Assembly (NCBI GenBank): GCA_022592435.1
Contig: JABYQS010000026.1
Span: 124,001-188,000, forward strand
Direction: 5' to 3'
Length of the DNA stretch: 64,000 bases
DNA from: Cerioporus squamosus
Lineage: Eukaryota > Basidiomycota > Agaricomycetes > Polyporales > Polyporaceae
Below are positions 25,456 through 37,114 of the stretch, piece after piece (the stretch's first letter is position 1; every line of letters starts with the position of its first letter). The notes beneath the pieces were generated by a model. The model saw nothing but the letters and a program-made list of their open reading frames with translations, searched no databases and was not told the DNA's origin. A program made the translations under genes and the position numbers.

Positions 25456-27696
25456 ATGCTCGCAGCAGGTCTGCTCCTCTTCGGTCTCTTTTCTTTCGCT
25501 CTGGGCCGGCCCACTGCGCACGACTCGGACCCACTTCACGTTCACGAGAGGCGGACGGAGGTTCCGAATGGCTTCAAGTATGTAGGGAAGGCCGACCCGA
25601 GTGCCATGCTGGACCTGCGCATTGCGCTCGTGCAGGGCAGTCCCTCGGGCTTGGAGGGGCACTCTATGACGTCAGCAACCCGGACAGTGCGAATTATCGC
25701 AAGCATCTCAGCAAGGCAGAGGTACGCTTGTATAGTGGTTTTCACAGTGGACCTTTAGCCAGAGCTTACTGAGCTGGTAGGTGAACGCTCTGGTCGCCCC
25801 GAAGCCGGAGAGCGTGCAGGCGGTGAAGGGGTGGCTTGCGAAGAACAACATCTCGGCGGAGACGGTCTCACCCTCGGGAGATTGGCTCAGCGTTCAGGTC
25901 CCGGTAGCCCAGGCGAACGATATGCTGGACACGCAGTTCAACGAGTACACGCACGAGAAGACCGGTTTGACTGCACTGCGCACGATGTCGTACTCCGTTC
26001 CTGCGAGCGTCAAGGGCCACTTGGACTTCATTCATCCAGCGACGTCGTGAGTGACCTTGCAAGTGACCGTGCTATACATTGGTGTGATACTATTCCTGCA
26101 GTTTCGTCGATCTACGACCAGTACCTGCAGCCCTGCAAATGCTCCCGCGGCGGCAAGGTCGAATGAAAGGATTGGGTGGCGAGAGCCGGACTTTCACTGT
26201 CCTCACTCCGACTGCGGCGGCATCTTCAGCGGCGTTGAAGTCTTCGTCTAGGAACACCAAATTAGTTTCGACGACTACGTCGTCACAGCAGTCGGTTCAG
26301 ACGGCTACTCCAGATGCGTCGTGCAAGACCACGATAACGCCCTCATGCCTGCAGGCAATCTACAATATTCCTTCAGCGCCGGCCTCGAACAACCAGAGCA
26401 ACCTCTTCGTGGCGAGTTTCGTCGGCGAGTCCGCAGATCCAGCAGATCTCCAGGTAAGCTCCGTGTATATAACTGCATGGTTATAGCCTGATCTTCGGCC
26501 CCGTAGCAATTTCTAGGTCAATTTCGGCCGGACATCAAACAGGATGCGAAGAAGAAGGCGGATTCGCTCTTCGCAGTTGAGAGCGTCGATGGCGGCACGA
26601 ACAACCTCGTAGGAGCTACTACGGAGGCTGTAAGTCTCCCTTCTCAACCTTGCTTCCTCTTTGGGTTGACGTGTCTGTCAATAGACCTTAGACATACAGT
26701 ACGCAGTTGGCCTTGCAACGGATGTCGATACCACCTTTGTCTCCGTTGGCACAAACAACTCCGACGGCATCGCTGGTTTCCTCGACGTGATCAACGCGCT
26801 GATTGCTCAGGACGAAGTGCCGTTTGTACTGACGACCAGCTTCGGCTTCAACGAGAAGGACGTGCCAGTGGGCCTTGCGAAGTACGTTGTCTGCCCAGAG
26901 CTGCACAGTCGGCTGTAGACTGACGCCTTTCCAGCAATATGTGCAATGCCTACGCACAACTGGGCGCTCGAGGAACGACGGTGCTCTTCGGGTCCGGAGA
27001 CGGGGGCGTGTCTGGGATTCAGAACACAGACTGCACCACGTTCCAGCCTACCTTCCCCTCCACGTGCCCTTTGTGAGTGTCGATCACATTTCTCGGTCTG
27101 TTGTGAGTGCTGATCTCGATGTTCATCTAGCGTCACATCTGTCGGCGGAACGAAAAACTTCGGGCCTGAGGTTGCGACCTCTTTCTCCTCTGGCGGTTTC
27201 TCCAACATATTCTCCCGGCCCTCGTACCAAGACGATGCTGTGTCGGCTTACCTGGACAAGCTCGGCGACACGAACGCGGGGCTGTTCAACACCTCAGGGC
27301 GCGCTTTCCCGGACATCGCAGCGCAGGCACAGAACTTCCAGATCGTCCGCGGAGGGAAGGACGTGTCCGTCTCTGGCACGAGCGCCGCGAGCCCGACTGT
27401 CGGCGGCCTTGTCGCCCTGCTGAACGACGCTATATTCAACGACGGCGGCAGCGCGCTTGGGTTCTTGAACCCGTTCCTGTACAAATTCAGATCCGGGGCG
27501 CTCAATGACATCACGCAAGGTAACAACCCGGGCTGCGGTACGGATGGTTTTACGGCGGCGGAGGGATGGGATCCGGTACGTGCTGTGCCGTGCACGGCTG
27601 TTTCTGCGTACTGTACTGAACGGAGACTCGCAGATTACTGGTCTTGGGACCCCTGACTTTGTCAAGCTTCTCGATGCTGTAAAGAAGAACACGTGA
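25456..27696 (+). CDS. sedolisin / tripeptidyl peptidase (S53), one frame break
   Basis: Secreted acid serine-carboxyl protease. A signal peptide (MLAAGLLLFGLFSFALG) is followed by the pro-domain (VPNGFKYVGKADPSAMLDLR). The catalytic domain has LDIQYAVGLATD (Glu-Asp part of the triad), FGSGDGGVSG, VTSVGGTKN, FSSGGFSNIFSRPSYQ, the serine motif SGTSAASP and the calcium-site region NDITQGNNPGC with GWDPITGLGTPDF. About eight exons are seen. In exon 1 the frame slips at the GGGG run 25656-25659: upstream reads SPSGLEG, and the conserved LYDVSNPDSANYRKHLS is in the next frame, as if one G were missing. No intron can explain this. Apart from that, all family motifs are intact, so it may be a functional gene with a sequence error or a recent pseudogene. 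Confidence 0.88.
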
Positions 27697-28450
27697 ATAT
27701 CGAATTGCTCCTGCTCGCGCTGACTTTTGCAGTCGCTGTTTCTGGATCTCAATGTAACGTGACTGCTCTGTTGAAGCTCTCCATCGCCAGCCAGGTTGGC
27801 ACCAACATACTCAAACCGTGGGCGCTTCGATCAATCCAACTTGAGCATGAGCGCTCGATAGTACTCAGGCTCTTGCCCTATTTTTGCACTAAACGTCTTG
27901 GGGGTGAACGAGGTACGGGACCAATTATCGGCATGCTCAAAGATTGGTGGGTTTACAACTATCCGGACTAGATGGAGTGGAACTGACGACTGCGCTTTGC
28001 GTCCGTAGAACGGACCTCCACCATCCGCAGCCATCCGCTTCTGACCCGGCCGCTACTGCGCATTATGCCTGCAAGAATCACACCCCACGGCATCCAGCGG
28101 GGACAGTCAACGTGCATCATACATAACTTGTGGGCCTTTGGAACATCGTGCACAGGAAACGCCAGGTCTCGGTGCTTTGTGAGGTAACTATATGAGACAG
28201 TGGACACCATGTAAGCGAAGGATCCGAACGACTGGTCCGCTGCCTCTCGTATCCGGGAGCTGTCCGGAATCCCCGCGCTCACCGCTTGGGTTGCGATTGT
28301 CGGACGACAATCAACTCGCGCCTTATAGCGGTCCTGTCCATCGAATATGCGCCTGCGGACCAGGGATAAGATTCAGGAGTCCGAAGGATGGCACTGACAT
28401 CGGCCCACCAGGGAACTGGCCATACCTAACTTCGTCCAACACCTCCGGCC
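27697..28450. other. intergenic, no gene seen
   Basis: Between the sedolisin stop and the O-fucosyltransferase-like start, both on the plus strand. No coding exon is supported. Confidence 0.4.
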
Positions 28451-30185
28451 ATGCTCCCAAGACTCTTCACCGACTCGCACTACAAGTTGCTGGGCGTCGA
28501 CCGTCCTGCTTTGCCCAGAGGGCGGCCATTGTATCTGGTCGCTGGCGCCGCTTTCGTTCTCACTTGCTTGTATCTCGCTGCGACAGACTCGGATGCGCTC
28601 TCCTTCAGCTGGTCCTCACATTCCCCATCATCAACTCACGACCTTCCACCCCTGTACACCGAATATCACAACGCGGAGCTGCGTTTGCCACAACAGGATT
28701 GGACGAAGACGGAGCCGTCAGAGGGCGAACGGTTCTTCTTCGTTGCTGGACATACTCGAGGTGCGTCACTTTCCTGGCGGATTCACGTGGTCCGTTGCGA
28801 GTCTCTATTAGGCCTTGGATGGGGAAATGCCATACAAGAACATCTCTTCAACGCCTATCTCGCCTATCGAGCAGGACGGACGTAAGTGCTATTCCCGGGC
28901 CTCTGCACCTTTCTGACCGGTCACACAGGTTTGTATTCGATAACTACACGTGGAGCGACGATGGCTCCCTCTACTCAACATACAATGGTCACAAGATACC
29001 CTCTCAAATCCCTTACTCTGCATTTATTCGAGGTGTGTTGCATCGCTTGGTCGCACAGCTCACGTATTGACGTGATCTACTCAGGACCCCTGGTGGGCGA
29101 ACCCTTCCCGCCGGAACAGCAGATGCCCTCGGCCGTGAGCTACGAGTACTTCGATAAGCTCTGTCCGGACAAGCACGACATAGCCCGTGACGCCGTCGAT
29201 GCACACATATCGAGTCCAAACTCAGCTGCCCTTCTGACCGAGTCGTGGGCGCATCTCCTGCGAAGTACCGAGGATGCCTGCGTCCAGTCGTCCAAGGACT
29301 CCGGAACGATCTACACACATGAAGAGTAAGTCGGGCATATACCAGTATCACTCTCACATTTATTGACGCCTCTGCCGGCCTGCAGTGTCTTCGGATCCAG
29401 GACATCCCTCCTGGACATCTGGCCCGCGTTCTCCACGTCTCCTATAATCACGCATTATCGCTGGTCTCCACTAGTTGAACTTGCATTCGACCTCAACCGC
29501 GACTACTTCCTCCCCATGGACAACCTCGAACCTTATCTCTCGAGCTCGGTTGCGACCACCAATGCCGAGCGATACACCATGATCCCGGGCCTCATAGTAA
29601 TCCACGTTCGGCGCGGTGATTACAAGGGTCACTGCGAGTTCCTCGCGGCGCACTCGGAAGACTTTGTCGCTGTCAATGCGTTCCCAGACATGATGGACCA
29701 GTTCTCCGTCCCTTCGGATAACATGCGAGGAAGGACGACGTCGGCAAACCGCGAGCTGTACAGAAAGCGATGCTACCCGACGGTTGAGGAGATCGTCCAG
29801 AAGGTCGTCGACGTCCTGCAGACCCCCGCCGCACGCGGGGTGCGGAGGCTGTACATCATGAGCAACGGGCAGCTGGAGTTCCTCAGTGAGCTGAAGGACG
29901 CGCTATTGGATGCCGCGGAGTGGGACGACGTCGCGAGCAGTCGCGATATGGTGCTGAACTGGGAGCAGACGTATATCGCGCAGGCGATCGACCAGTTGGT
30001 CGCACAGCGTGCACAGGTGTTCATAGGCAACGGTGTGAGTCTTGATGCAGAATCAACGTCAATTGATACCTCTCTTCGCGTTTACTGATGGATCTTCTGG
30101 TCTGCAGTTCTCGACACTCACGTCCCATGCTGTCATGATGCGGGTTGCGAACGGGTTCCGCACAGACAGTACGCGTTTCTGGTAG
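28451..30185 (+). CDS. GDP-fucose O-fucosyltransferase-like protein (type II membrane)
   Basis: Looks like a Golgi/ER glycosyltransferase-like protein. A short cytosolic N-terminus is followed by one signal anchor (LYLVAGAAFVLTCLYLAA, residues about 27-44), then a lumenal domain with GLGWGNAIQEHLFNAYLAYR, FVFDNYTW, the core IPGLIVIHVRRGDYKGHCEF, RRLYIMSNGQLEFLSEL and TLTSHAVMMRVANGF near the end. The HxRRGD core and the GxGxxN motif with following helix are typical of the O-fucosyltransferase superfamily (GT65/GT68/GT23-like fold). Six exons are present, the last beginning after the intron at about 30033-30106. Such genes are common in agaricomycetes and most have no assigned acceptor, so the substrate is unknown. 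All frames are intact. Confidence 0.8.
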
Positions 30186-30388
30186 AACAATGGAAGTCGT
30201 ATATCGCCTGTTGTATCCTTATGACTTGGTATAAGTGAGCTTTGACATGAACAAGTCCGCCACCGTCGCCACAGTGGTTGTTTGGCTGTGTTAGGATCCA
30301 AAGCCGCCGCCTTCCTTTCTCGTCGCTGGCCGCGTCTCGGGCGTCTCGCCGACCTTAAGCGAGATGGTCCGTGCGCACCCCTCGAGAG

Positions 30389-30396
30389 TATTTATA
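30389..30396 (+). promoter_or_regulatory. TATA-like element of the U2 gene
   Basis: TATTTATA about 25-30 bases before the predicted 5' end of the U2 snRNA, the distance expected for an RNA polymerase II start. Confidence 0.5.
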
Positions 30397-30420
30397 CCTC
30401 CCAACATCCGTCTCCGTTTC

Positions 30421-30603
30421 CTCACCACTCTGGCCTTTTGGCTTAGATCAAGTGTAGTATCTGTTCTTAATAGTTTAACCACTATTATGGAGGCACCGCC
30501 TCCATTATTGGTTATCTAATTTTTGCCACCCTTGTCCCCCGAGCTCTGCTTGTAACTCGGGGGCGCGATGACCTTGCCATTGCAGTATCGGCTTGCGTCG
30601 TCG
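30421..30603 (+). ncRNA. U2: U2 spliceosomal snRNA
   Basis: U2 pairs with the intron branch site in the major spliceosome. The conserved 5' domain is plain: GGCCTTTTGGCT (stem-loop I), then AGATCAAGTGTAGTATCTG with the branch-recognition GTAGTA at 30454-30459, and TGTTCTTAATAGTTTAACC. AATAGT/ACTATT forms stem-loop IIa and GGAGG/CCTCC at 30489-30503 a compact IIb. The Sm site AATTTTTG is at 30518-30525. CCCCCGAG...CTCGGGGG (about 30536-30563) forms stem-loop III. CGATGAC...GTCGTCG (about 30565-30603), with CATTGCAGTA in the loop, forms stem-loop IV, matching the U2B''/A' binding loop. The first few bases differ from the usual ATCGCTTCTC, so the 5' end is approximate. Confidence 0.94.
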
Positions 30604-31129
30604 GGGGCTCCCCTCGCTCTTCTCTCCGAGGTGTCTTTGTGACTGGTCAGTTGGCCAGAGGCAGGATGCCTTGGAATGATGTGCGAGAGAGCCCTTGTTC
30701 CTCCTTCCGGTTCACCAGTTTGCTGTAGCCCGTGCTCGTTTCAGTTCTCCAATGTACAGTGGCGCCGCGGATCTCATGGACTGCAGATGCTGCTGATTGT
30801 ATGTCGGTATTCTTCTAGGTCGTTAGATGGGTGCAGGACTAATAGGAGATAGTATACGGGAGTGGCTAAAGTGGAGGCTTGAGGGCAACGCGGAGGACCC
30901 GCTGCAGGCTCACCGTCAAAGCTCAGTTATGATCAATGCATCGAAATGAGACCGTGCAAGGAAGTATGTATGACGACAGCAAGAACATACAGATAGCGAC
31001 AATACAAGGAAACAAAGACTGAGTGTCTACCGATATAGAAGCCAAGGAGGCGGAACCCGAATACGCATACAGACTCGCGCTCAGTCGCGAGTCATGAGTC
31101 CCCAGTCCGAACGCACACTCCTTCGTCCT
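30604..31129. other. intergenic, no gene seen
   Basis: Region between the U2 gene and the 3' end of the MARVEL-type gene. No coding exon or further RNA was recognised. Confidence 0.4.
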
Positions 31130-31958
31130 CTACCACCACCGCCAGCGACGACGCTTCGGCTCAGCCCCTACATATGCGGTTCGATACGCTTCATCAGCAT
31201 CACGTCTCGAGAGCGACACAACGAAGGTGCTTACGGTTATCATAGTAGCCGCTCGCGCGAGGGTCGTAGCGGCCGTGCAGCGGGTGGAAGAAGGCAGAGT
31301 TGGCGACGGCGAAGAGGATGGTGACGATCGTGAGCGCGAACGTCATGATCCAGCACATCCACGAGAACGCCACCATCACCGTCAGCACGCGGCATTGCCA
31401 GTAGGTGTGGCACCAAAACAGGTTGCCCCAGAACGTCTACAGGGTGGTCCGCGGTTCGAGTTAGCGCGCGCTAGGAGGAAGAGAAGAAGCCGAACACGCA
31501 CCGAGGCAATCGCCGCGCCGACCAGGAACATGGCGAAGAGCGTGAGGAGCCCGAAGAGCTCGAAGGCGAAGGAGGAGAAGCGACCGTAGTCGTAGCTCCG
31601 GTGAATGACGTGAATACTGTCAAAGGCGGAGTACGCACGACGTGCGGGTGCGTTGAGTACCAGGTTCGAACGGTGAGCATGATAGCGATGACGTACATGT
31701 AAGACGACCAGAAGAGAGCGAGGATAGACGTCACGACGAGCTCAGCGACGATAGGATCATAGAAGGGCTGGCCGTTGTTCAGCGGGTCGAATGGCGGAAG
31801 GAAGAGTGTGTAGTGCAGGCGGGTGGCGGTCAAGCCGAGCAGGACGGCGGAGAAGAGCCACTGCAGGTAATGCGGTCAGTCGATATCGCACGTGAATCGT
31901 CGTCTTCACGCACCAGTACGACATAGAGACCAACTCGGAGACCGTTTATGGAAGCCAT
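31130..31958 (-). CDS. MARVEL-like four-helix membrane protein
   Basis: Small tetraspanning protein of the MARVEL type, a family linked to membrane apposition and eisosome-like domains. It starts at MASINGLRVGLYVVL (31958). Next come WLFSAVLLGLTATRL, then AELVVTSILALFWSSYMYVI, FELFGLLTLFAMFLVGAAIA, and LTVMVAFSWMCWIMTFALTI, giving four hydrophobic segments over about 200 residues. His/Trp/Cys-rich LFWCHTYWQCR precedes helix 4. The last intron (31234-31168, 67 bases) joins GYYDN to a short basic-aromatic end, RAEPKRRRWRWW, with stop at 31132-31130. If that intron is not used, the protein ends about 10 residues after GYYDN instead. Assignment is from topology rather than a strong signature. Confidence 0.65.
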
Positions 31959-32934
31959 AGAGCTCGGGGTCGGTGTTGCTCGTCAGGGGATGGTACGAGG
32001 AGACGAGGTCGGGGCGAGGACAATGGACAGGAGGGAGGCGAGGTGGGGGCTATAAAGCGGAAGCTTATATGAAGGGTTGCGCATGTGGTGCCATCGCGGA
32101 CAACGTGTTGGCCTCGCAGGCTAATAGCGGCAAAGTCCCGTCGCTTTTTCTGTCCCCCGAAGCCTGAGGCTCGTCAGCGGCATGGCACGTTCTGGAGGGC
32201 CTACGGAGCTTACCTGAGCGTCTCGGAGCACGAATCGAGACCTTCATGGTCTCGCTATGCCTGCGTGAGATTGGCTTGGGGTCCGGAGATGGATATCGAA
32301 CTTGTACTGTATCTACTCCGGAGTGCGGTCTACTAAGAAGAGTCCACACACCTTGCGAACAAAGCGGTCGACTCTGGTCGACTCTCGAGAGTTTTCTTCA
32401 CACTACCAGATGCTGTGCGGGCACAGGGCCTATCGTGGAAATCGCCAGGACGCAACGTGGTCGAGACGGGGTGTGCAGGCGGAGGCTGGGAAGCCTTTTG
32501 ACGTCAACGCCGGCCTCGAGGCTCGTGGCGGTGATATGCCGGTACGTGAACCTACTTGGGCGTCTCCAGACCTTGACTTGACAAGCAGAGTGTTCTGCTT
32601 TCTAAACCTTGGCGTTTAAACCAAACAGCTCAGTCGAAGTCTCAGAGCATCAGAGAGATGGACAGCGGATAAGTAGTCCTTAGTTAATGGTAACACGCAC
32701 GAGGTGCGACTCCTGTGAAACGACGTGCTGGGGCCCGAGCTTCAGTTATTGACCCAACTTGCGCGCGGAGAAAGAAGGGAGAAAGAAGGGAGTAAGTTAC
32801 CTCTTCTGTTCGTTCTGTAATCAACACGGTGTGACTACATGCTGGCATGGAGTTAGCTAACGAAGTAGCGAGATGAAAAGGTGAGACTAACACACGACAA
32901 TCCCCACAATAATCCACGACTACGGAGAGGTGCG
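31959..32934. other. intergenic, short repeats
   Basis: No gene is supported. A short direct repeat of AGAAAGAAGGG units lies at about 32766-32792. The part near 32880 may be 3' UTR of the GH5 gene, and the part near 31960-32060 is probably the promoter of the MARVEL-type gene. Confidence 0.4.
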
Positions 32935-35532
32935 TCATGATGGAACGCATCCTGAGGCAGGCAACGGTGCATCGACGGCATCCCACGCGAACGGGTATTG
33001 ACACCCTGGGATAGGGCCGACAGCCTTGGTGGTGTCCTTCGGATTGGCCCATCCACTCCCGACACTGGCTGTGGGCGTGACCCCAGACGTCGCGCTGAAA
33101 GTCGGAGGCGAAAGCGTGACCATGGTCGCAGTGCTCGTATACTGCGGAAGCAAGCTGGCGCTCTGGGTAGGCACGGAGGACAACGACGGTGGCCATGCCG
33201 GAATGGACTGCGTCGCGCTAGGTGCAATCGTGCCCGCGCCCACGCCGCCGGTCATCCAGGACTCGAAGGTACCGTCGTACGGCGCTGGCGAGTACCCGTA
33301 TCTTGCACAGGCCCCAACCGCATCGCGCGGGTCCTTAGGCATCCACCCGCCCTCGAGTCCGAGCTTGTACGACCAGAGTGGCGCTTGCACGGAGCCAGCC
33401 TTGGATTCGCCGATCTTCCACGTCCAGTAGAACCAGTCTCCGAGCGCGTCCATGGAGGCCATCGCGAAGTTCATGAGACCTTGCTTAGTGGAGTCTGACC
33501 AGCCGGAGGCATCCGACCAGTACTCGCAGTCGGGGCCGTATACTGCGGTCACATTCACGCCAATGACGTAGAGCCCGCAGTCGTTGATTGCATTGCTGAA
33601 CTCGCCTGCAAGTGTGATGCCGAAGGCCTTGCGACTACAGACAGTGGTCAGCGAGGCGTTCGAGGAGCGGTCTGCGACGTAATGCAAGATCGCACCTTGC
33701 GTTGCGCTCCGGGCCCCATTGGTCACAGGCTTGCTTCGGCCATTTGCCTCCCATCAGCATACCGTCGCTACCGTCGGCGGTAACATTGACTGGCTCTCGA
33801 TTAGGTGCACCCGTGAAGGCGAAATACGGATGGTCGTCTGTCGATGCATGAACGTAGAAGTCAGTATGATTGGCGAGGAAAAATGAGCGGTAGAGAGAAC
33901 TCCGCACCCAGTACGATCCTATCCGCGCCAGACAGGAATCCCTCCCATTGCACGGGCTTATCGAAACCTGTGTGGAAAGCGATCATGGGACCGTTCCCCT
34001 CACCAACGCCCGTGATATTGCGAATCATCTGGTAGGTCTGATAGTTGCTAACTCGCGAGCTGTCAGTGCAATGCCGGTGAGAGCGGTATATGGGATGTGT
34101 GGCTCACAAGGACTCAATCTGGGGGCGACCTACGGTTGGCAGGAATGGCTCGTTCATGACACCGAAGATTGGGATGAGCTCCCTATACTCCGGCTACGAA
34201 TGCAAGAGGAGAGATGTGGACACGGTATTGCTGTTGTGCGACCGACCTGAGAGATGAACTCAGTGATTACACGGATATAGTCCAAGGAACGCTGTGCATT
34301 GGCAAGACCCATGGTTCCGTACAGCCAGTTGAGAGTTCCTTTCCTTCCAGAGTGATTGAATCCTATCCAGGACTGTGAAGACGCACATCTCGAGTGTGAC
34401 ATGATACCTTACCATTCTGCGACCCCGGAATCGTATGCAAGTCAAGCAACACGCGCAGGCCATACTTGCGAGCCCATCCGAGGATTCGCAAAATATATCT
34501 ACGCAAGTATGTTCAACCCCGGTGTATGCCAGACGAGCGAGGAGATGCACTTACTTCCAGCACATCCTTACGAGAAACGGTTCCGCGACCGTCTGACCCG
34601 ACCCATCTTGCCCCACGTCTGACGAAGTCTCGATGGCCCAGAAGAGAATCGGCAGGCGTATCCAGTTAAGACCGGCACCGACGATCTGCGCGATGTCTTC
34701 CTCGGAGATGAACGTCTTGTAGTGGTCCTCAAGCACCTGTTCCAGCTGGCCGGCTGCTGCAAGGGAGGTACTGAGCGTCCATTCGTCCTTTGCAGAGGGG
34801 TAATCTTGGAAGATGGACGGAGAGATGAACGGCTCGAGGACGAACAAGCCGCCGAGGTTCACTCCGTAAACACGGTCTTTGCCCCACTGCCAGGTCTCGT
34901 TCAGGGCTGGGGTCCACGAGTTCGGGCGGGCTGAGTTGTCGAATGGATCGGCGGAGTTGTACGCCCCTGTGAACGCGCATATATTCAGTCATCAGAATGG
35001 AGTGCCACCCAGGCCGAGAGTAGCGGTTGGAAGTGCACTCACAGTAGCCACCGAAGGAGTTGTTGTACTTGAACGTGCTTCCGTCCGCCTTCGTCACCGT
35101 GCTACCATCTCTGCCGATCTGGAGCGTTGCTCGAGGCGAGGATCCACCTCCATGTTGCTTGTCGCCAGAGTTAGATTCGGAATCGGAACTCGTGCCACCC
35201 TGCTGCTTGGGCTTGATGACGGCGACGTATATCGCGACCACAACAGCCACAACCACAACCACAACCGCTGCCACCCATACCCAAAGGCGCTTACGGACAG
35301 CTTGTTTTCGTGATGCGATCGCAGAGTAGACGTTGCCTTCGGGTATGGCGCCGTACGCGCCTCGGCTGTCGGTCAAGAACGCAGTAGAGGAGAGAGCAGG
35401 GATAGGTGCGCCAGGGAGATCATCTCTAGAAGTGTTGACGGCGGCAGAGCTCCCCTGGAGAGTGTCCAGTGAATAGAGACCCTCAGGTGGGTGGCTAGGA
35501 GAGTAAGGATTGAAGTCGCGATTTGCGGCCAT
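32935..35532 (-). CDS. membrane-anchored exo-beta-1,3-glucanase (GH5)
   Basis: Type II membrane glucan hydrolase acting on cell-wall beta-1,3-glucan. Residues about 1-85 are cytosolic (MAANRDFNPYSPSHPPEG...). A Val-rich anchor follows (LWVWVAAVVVVVVAVVVAIY), then a Ser/Gly-rich stem and the catalytic (beta/alpha)8 domain: VYGVNLGGLFVLEPFISPSI, GLNWIRLPILFWAIE, YGLRVLLDLHTIPGSQNG, FGVMNEPFLPT (general acid Glu in NEP, at 34146-34154), FHTGFDKPVQWEGFLSG, and AGEFSNAINDC with the nucleophile Glu. Eight or more introns of about 50-60 bases are present. After the catalytic domain a Ser/Thr-rich tail of about 100 residues ends GCVPS. This layout matches basidiomycete GH5 subfamily 9 proteins. All frames are open. 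Confidence 0.9.
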
Positions 35533-37033
35533 GCCAGGCTGGGAAGGTGCACGAACAGCGAGACGTTAGGTACTAGAACTCGACAGCGCTGAAGGTATTA
35601 TTCAGTAAGAACAGGGGGAAAGAAGAAAGCATAGACAAGACGGACACCGATTAAGTAGCCGCTGAGTAGGACCTTCGATGAAACCGGCGGTCGCCATGTT
35701 GCCCGAAGGGAGCCCTCCTGTGCATATGGTTTGGCGATCAGACGGACATGAAGGGCTGTCCCAACAGACTGCAGCGTGGCATAGCAATCAAGATGAGACC
35801 GCCAAACCTGAAGCAAGACGAGGAATGGGTTAAATACTCCGCATCATACGTATACTGAATTGAGATCAACTCACGACCTCGGACCGAGGCCTAGGGCTAC
35901 ACGAAGGTGTCTGAAGTCCGATGTTTATCTCCCGTTGAAGATGCAGTGAACCCAAAGGTTGTCGACGGCCTGAGGTTGCGAGTGGGCCATTCAGAACAGC
36001 CCGAGTACTCCGGTACAAATTTCCCCGTCAGCCTCAGCTGTAGCATGCTTAGTGCTGTACGATGTCAAGACACTCAAATTGATTGCCACGTATAACATGG
36101 ACTAAACTTACGTGCACCTGAAGCGCACAATCCGGGTGCTCGAATTGAAGCTTGAAGATTTGAGATGCATAAGACTGTGTGTGTGGCCTACGTGTTTGAA
36201 TCGGATGTACTGGCTGAAGGAGGAGGAGAACCAGATGATGACGGAGGACTCAGGATGGGAGGCCCGGCGCCTTCGGGGCCCGCCATAATCTGGGCGCCTA
36301 GCGCTCTAGGACTCTTCCACAAACCATCACTTACCAGGACAAAGCTTTACCGCCTCCTCCTCCTCACTATGTGCATGTGCTGTCCTCCATGAGTGCATCA
36401 CTCAGCAGTTGTCTTTGTGGCGCCGCGTTGAATAGCAAAAATAGCCATGAGCCTGGAGTGAGGCTTCCGAATCGCATCATGCAAGGAACTTTCGGCTCTG
36501 ACTACTAGGACTTACTTGCTGTTTTCAGGCTTCCGGTAATGCCGGTATCATGCACGGCAGTACTTCTCTCGTCGCCGGATAAATATTTCAGGAAAATGGC
36601 GAATTGGTCGACCAACCAGGATAGTGACTGTCGAACTAGCAGTGAGGAGGCTTCGCCGTCCATGATCGCCGCTCCAGTCCCGGCTATAGCTAGCGCAACG
36701 CGTTAGGTACTCAAAGCAGCTTCCTCATGCAATCACCGGTCCCCTATCGTGCGAAGGTAGAGCGTTTTGGTGCACCTTATATAGAGTTACGCTCACAATG
36801 GCCGTTCCTCAGCCGCATGCCAGGGCCTGTCGCCGGTGCGATGTTGCGCATAGCCACCTTTCTGCCGTCTTCGGACCCCAACTCTCGGTCAAAGGGCCGC
36901 GTTACTGCAATTCGCCAAGGCTTTTACGATAGTCAGAGTCGCCCGAATAGATGCCCGAGCCGCGCTGCTCCATCGGCCATGGTTAAGTCAGTCTCGGGCG
37001 GAAGGTGGACAAGCCCGAGGTTCGCGTACCCAT
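35533..37033. other. 1.5 kb gap between divergent genes
   Basis: Lies upstream of both the GH5 gene (minus) and the NmrA-like gene (plus). No exon with coding character was found. The open frames at 35598-35816, 36165-36392 and 36727-37050 have no motifs. Confidence 0.4.
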
Positions 37034-37058
37034 TGACGTCACTCTTCTAGTATATATA
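37034..37058 (+). promoter_or_regulatory. CRE-like palindrome and TATA box of the NmrA-like gene
   Basis: TGACGTCA, a perfect ATF/CREB-type palindrome, is at 37034-37041. TATATATA is at 37051-37058, about 60 bases before the ATG at 37115. bZIP factors of the ATF/CREB group often govern oxidative-stress genes in fungi; that link is inference. Confidence 0.55.
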
Positions 37059-37114
37059 CGACGAGGACACTGCACGCTCATCCATTCACCAACTCAACTT
37101 TGCCATCCTGAATC

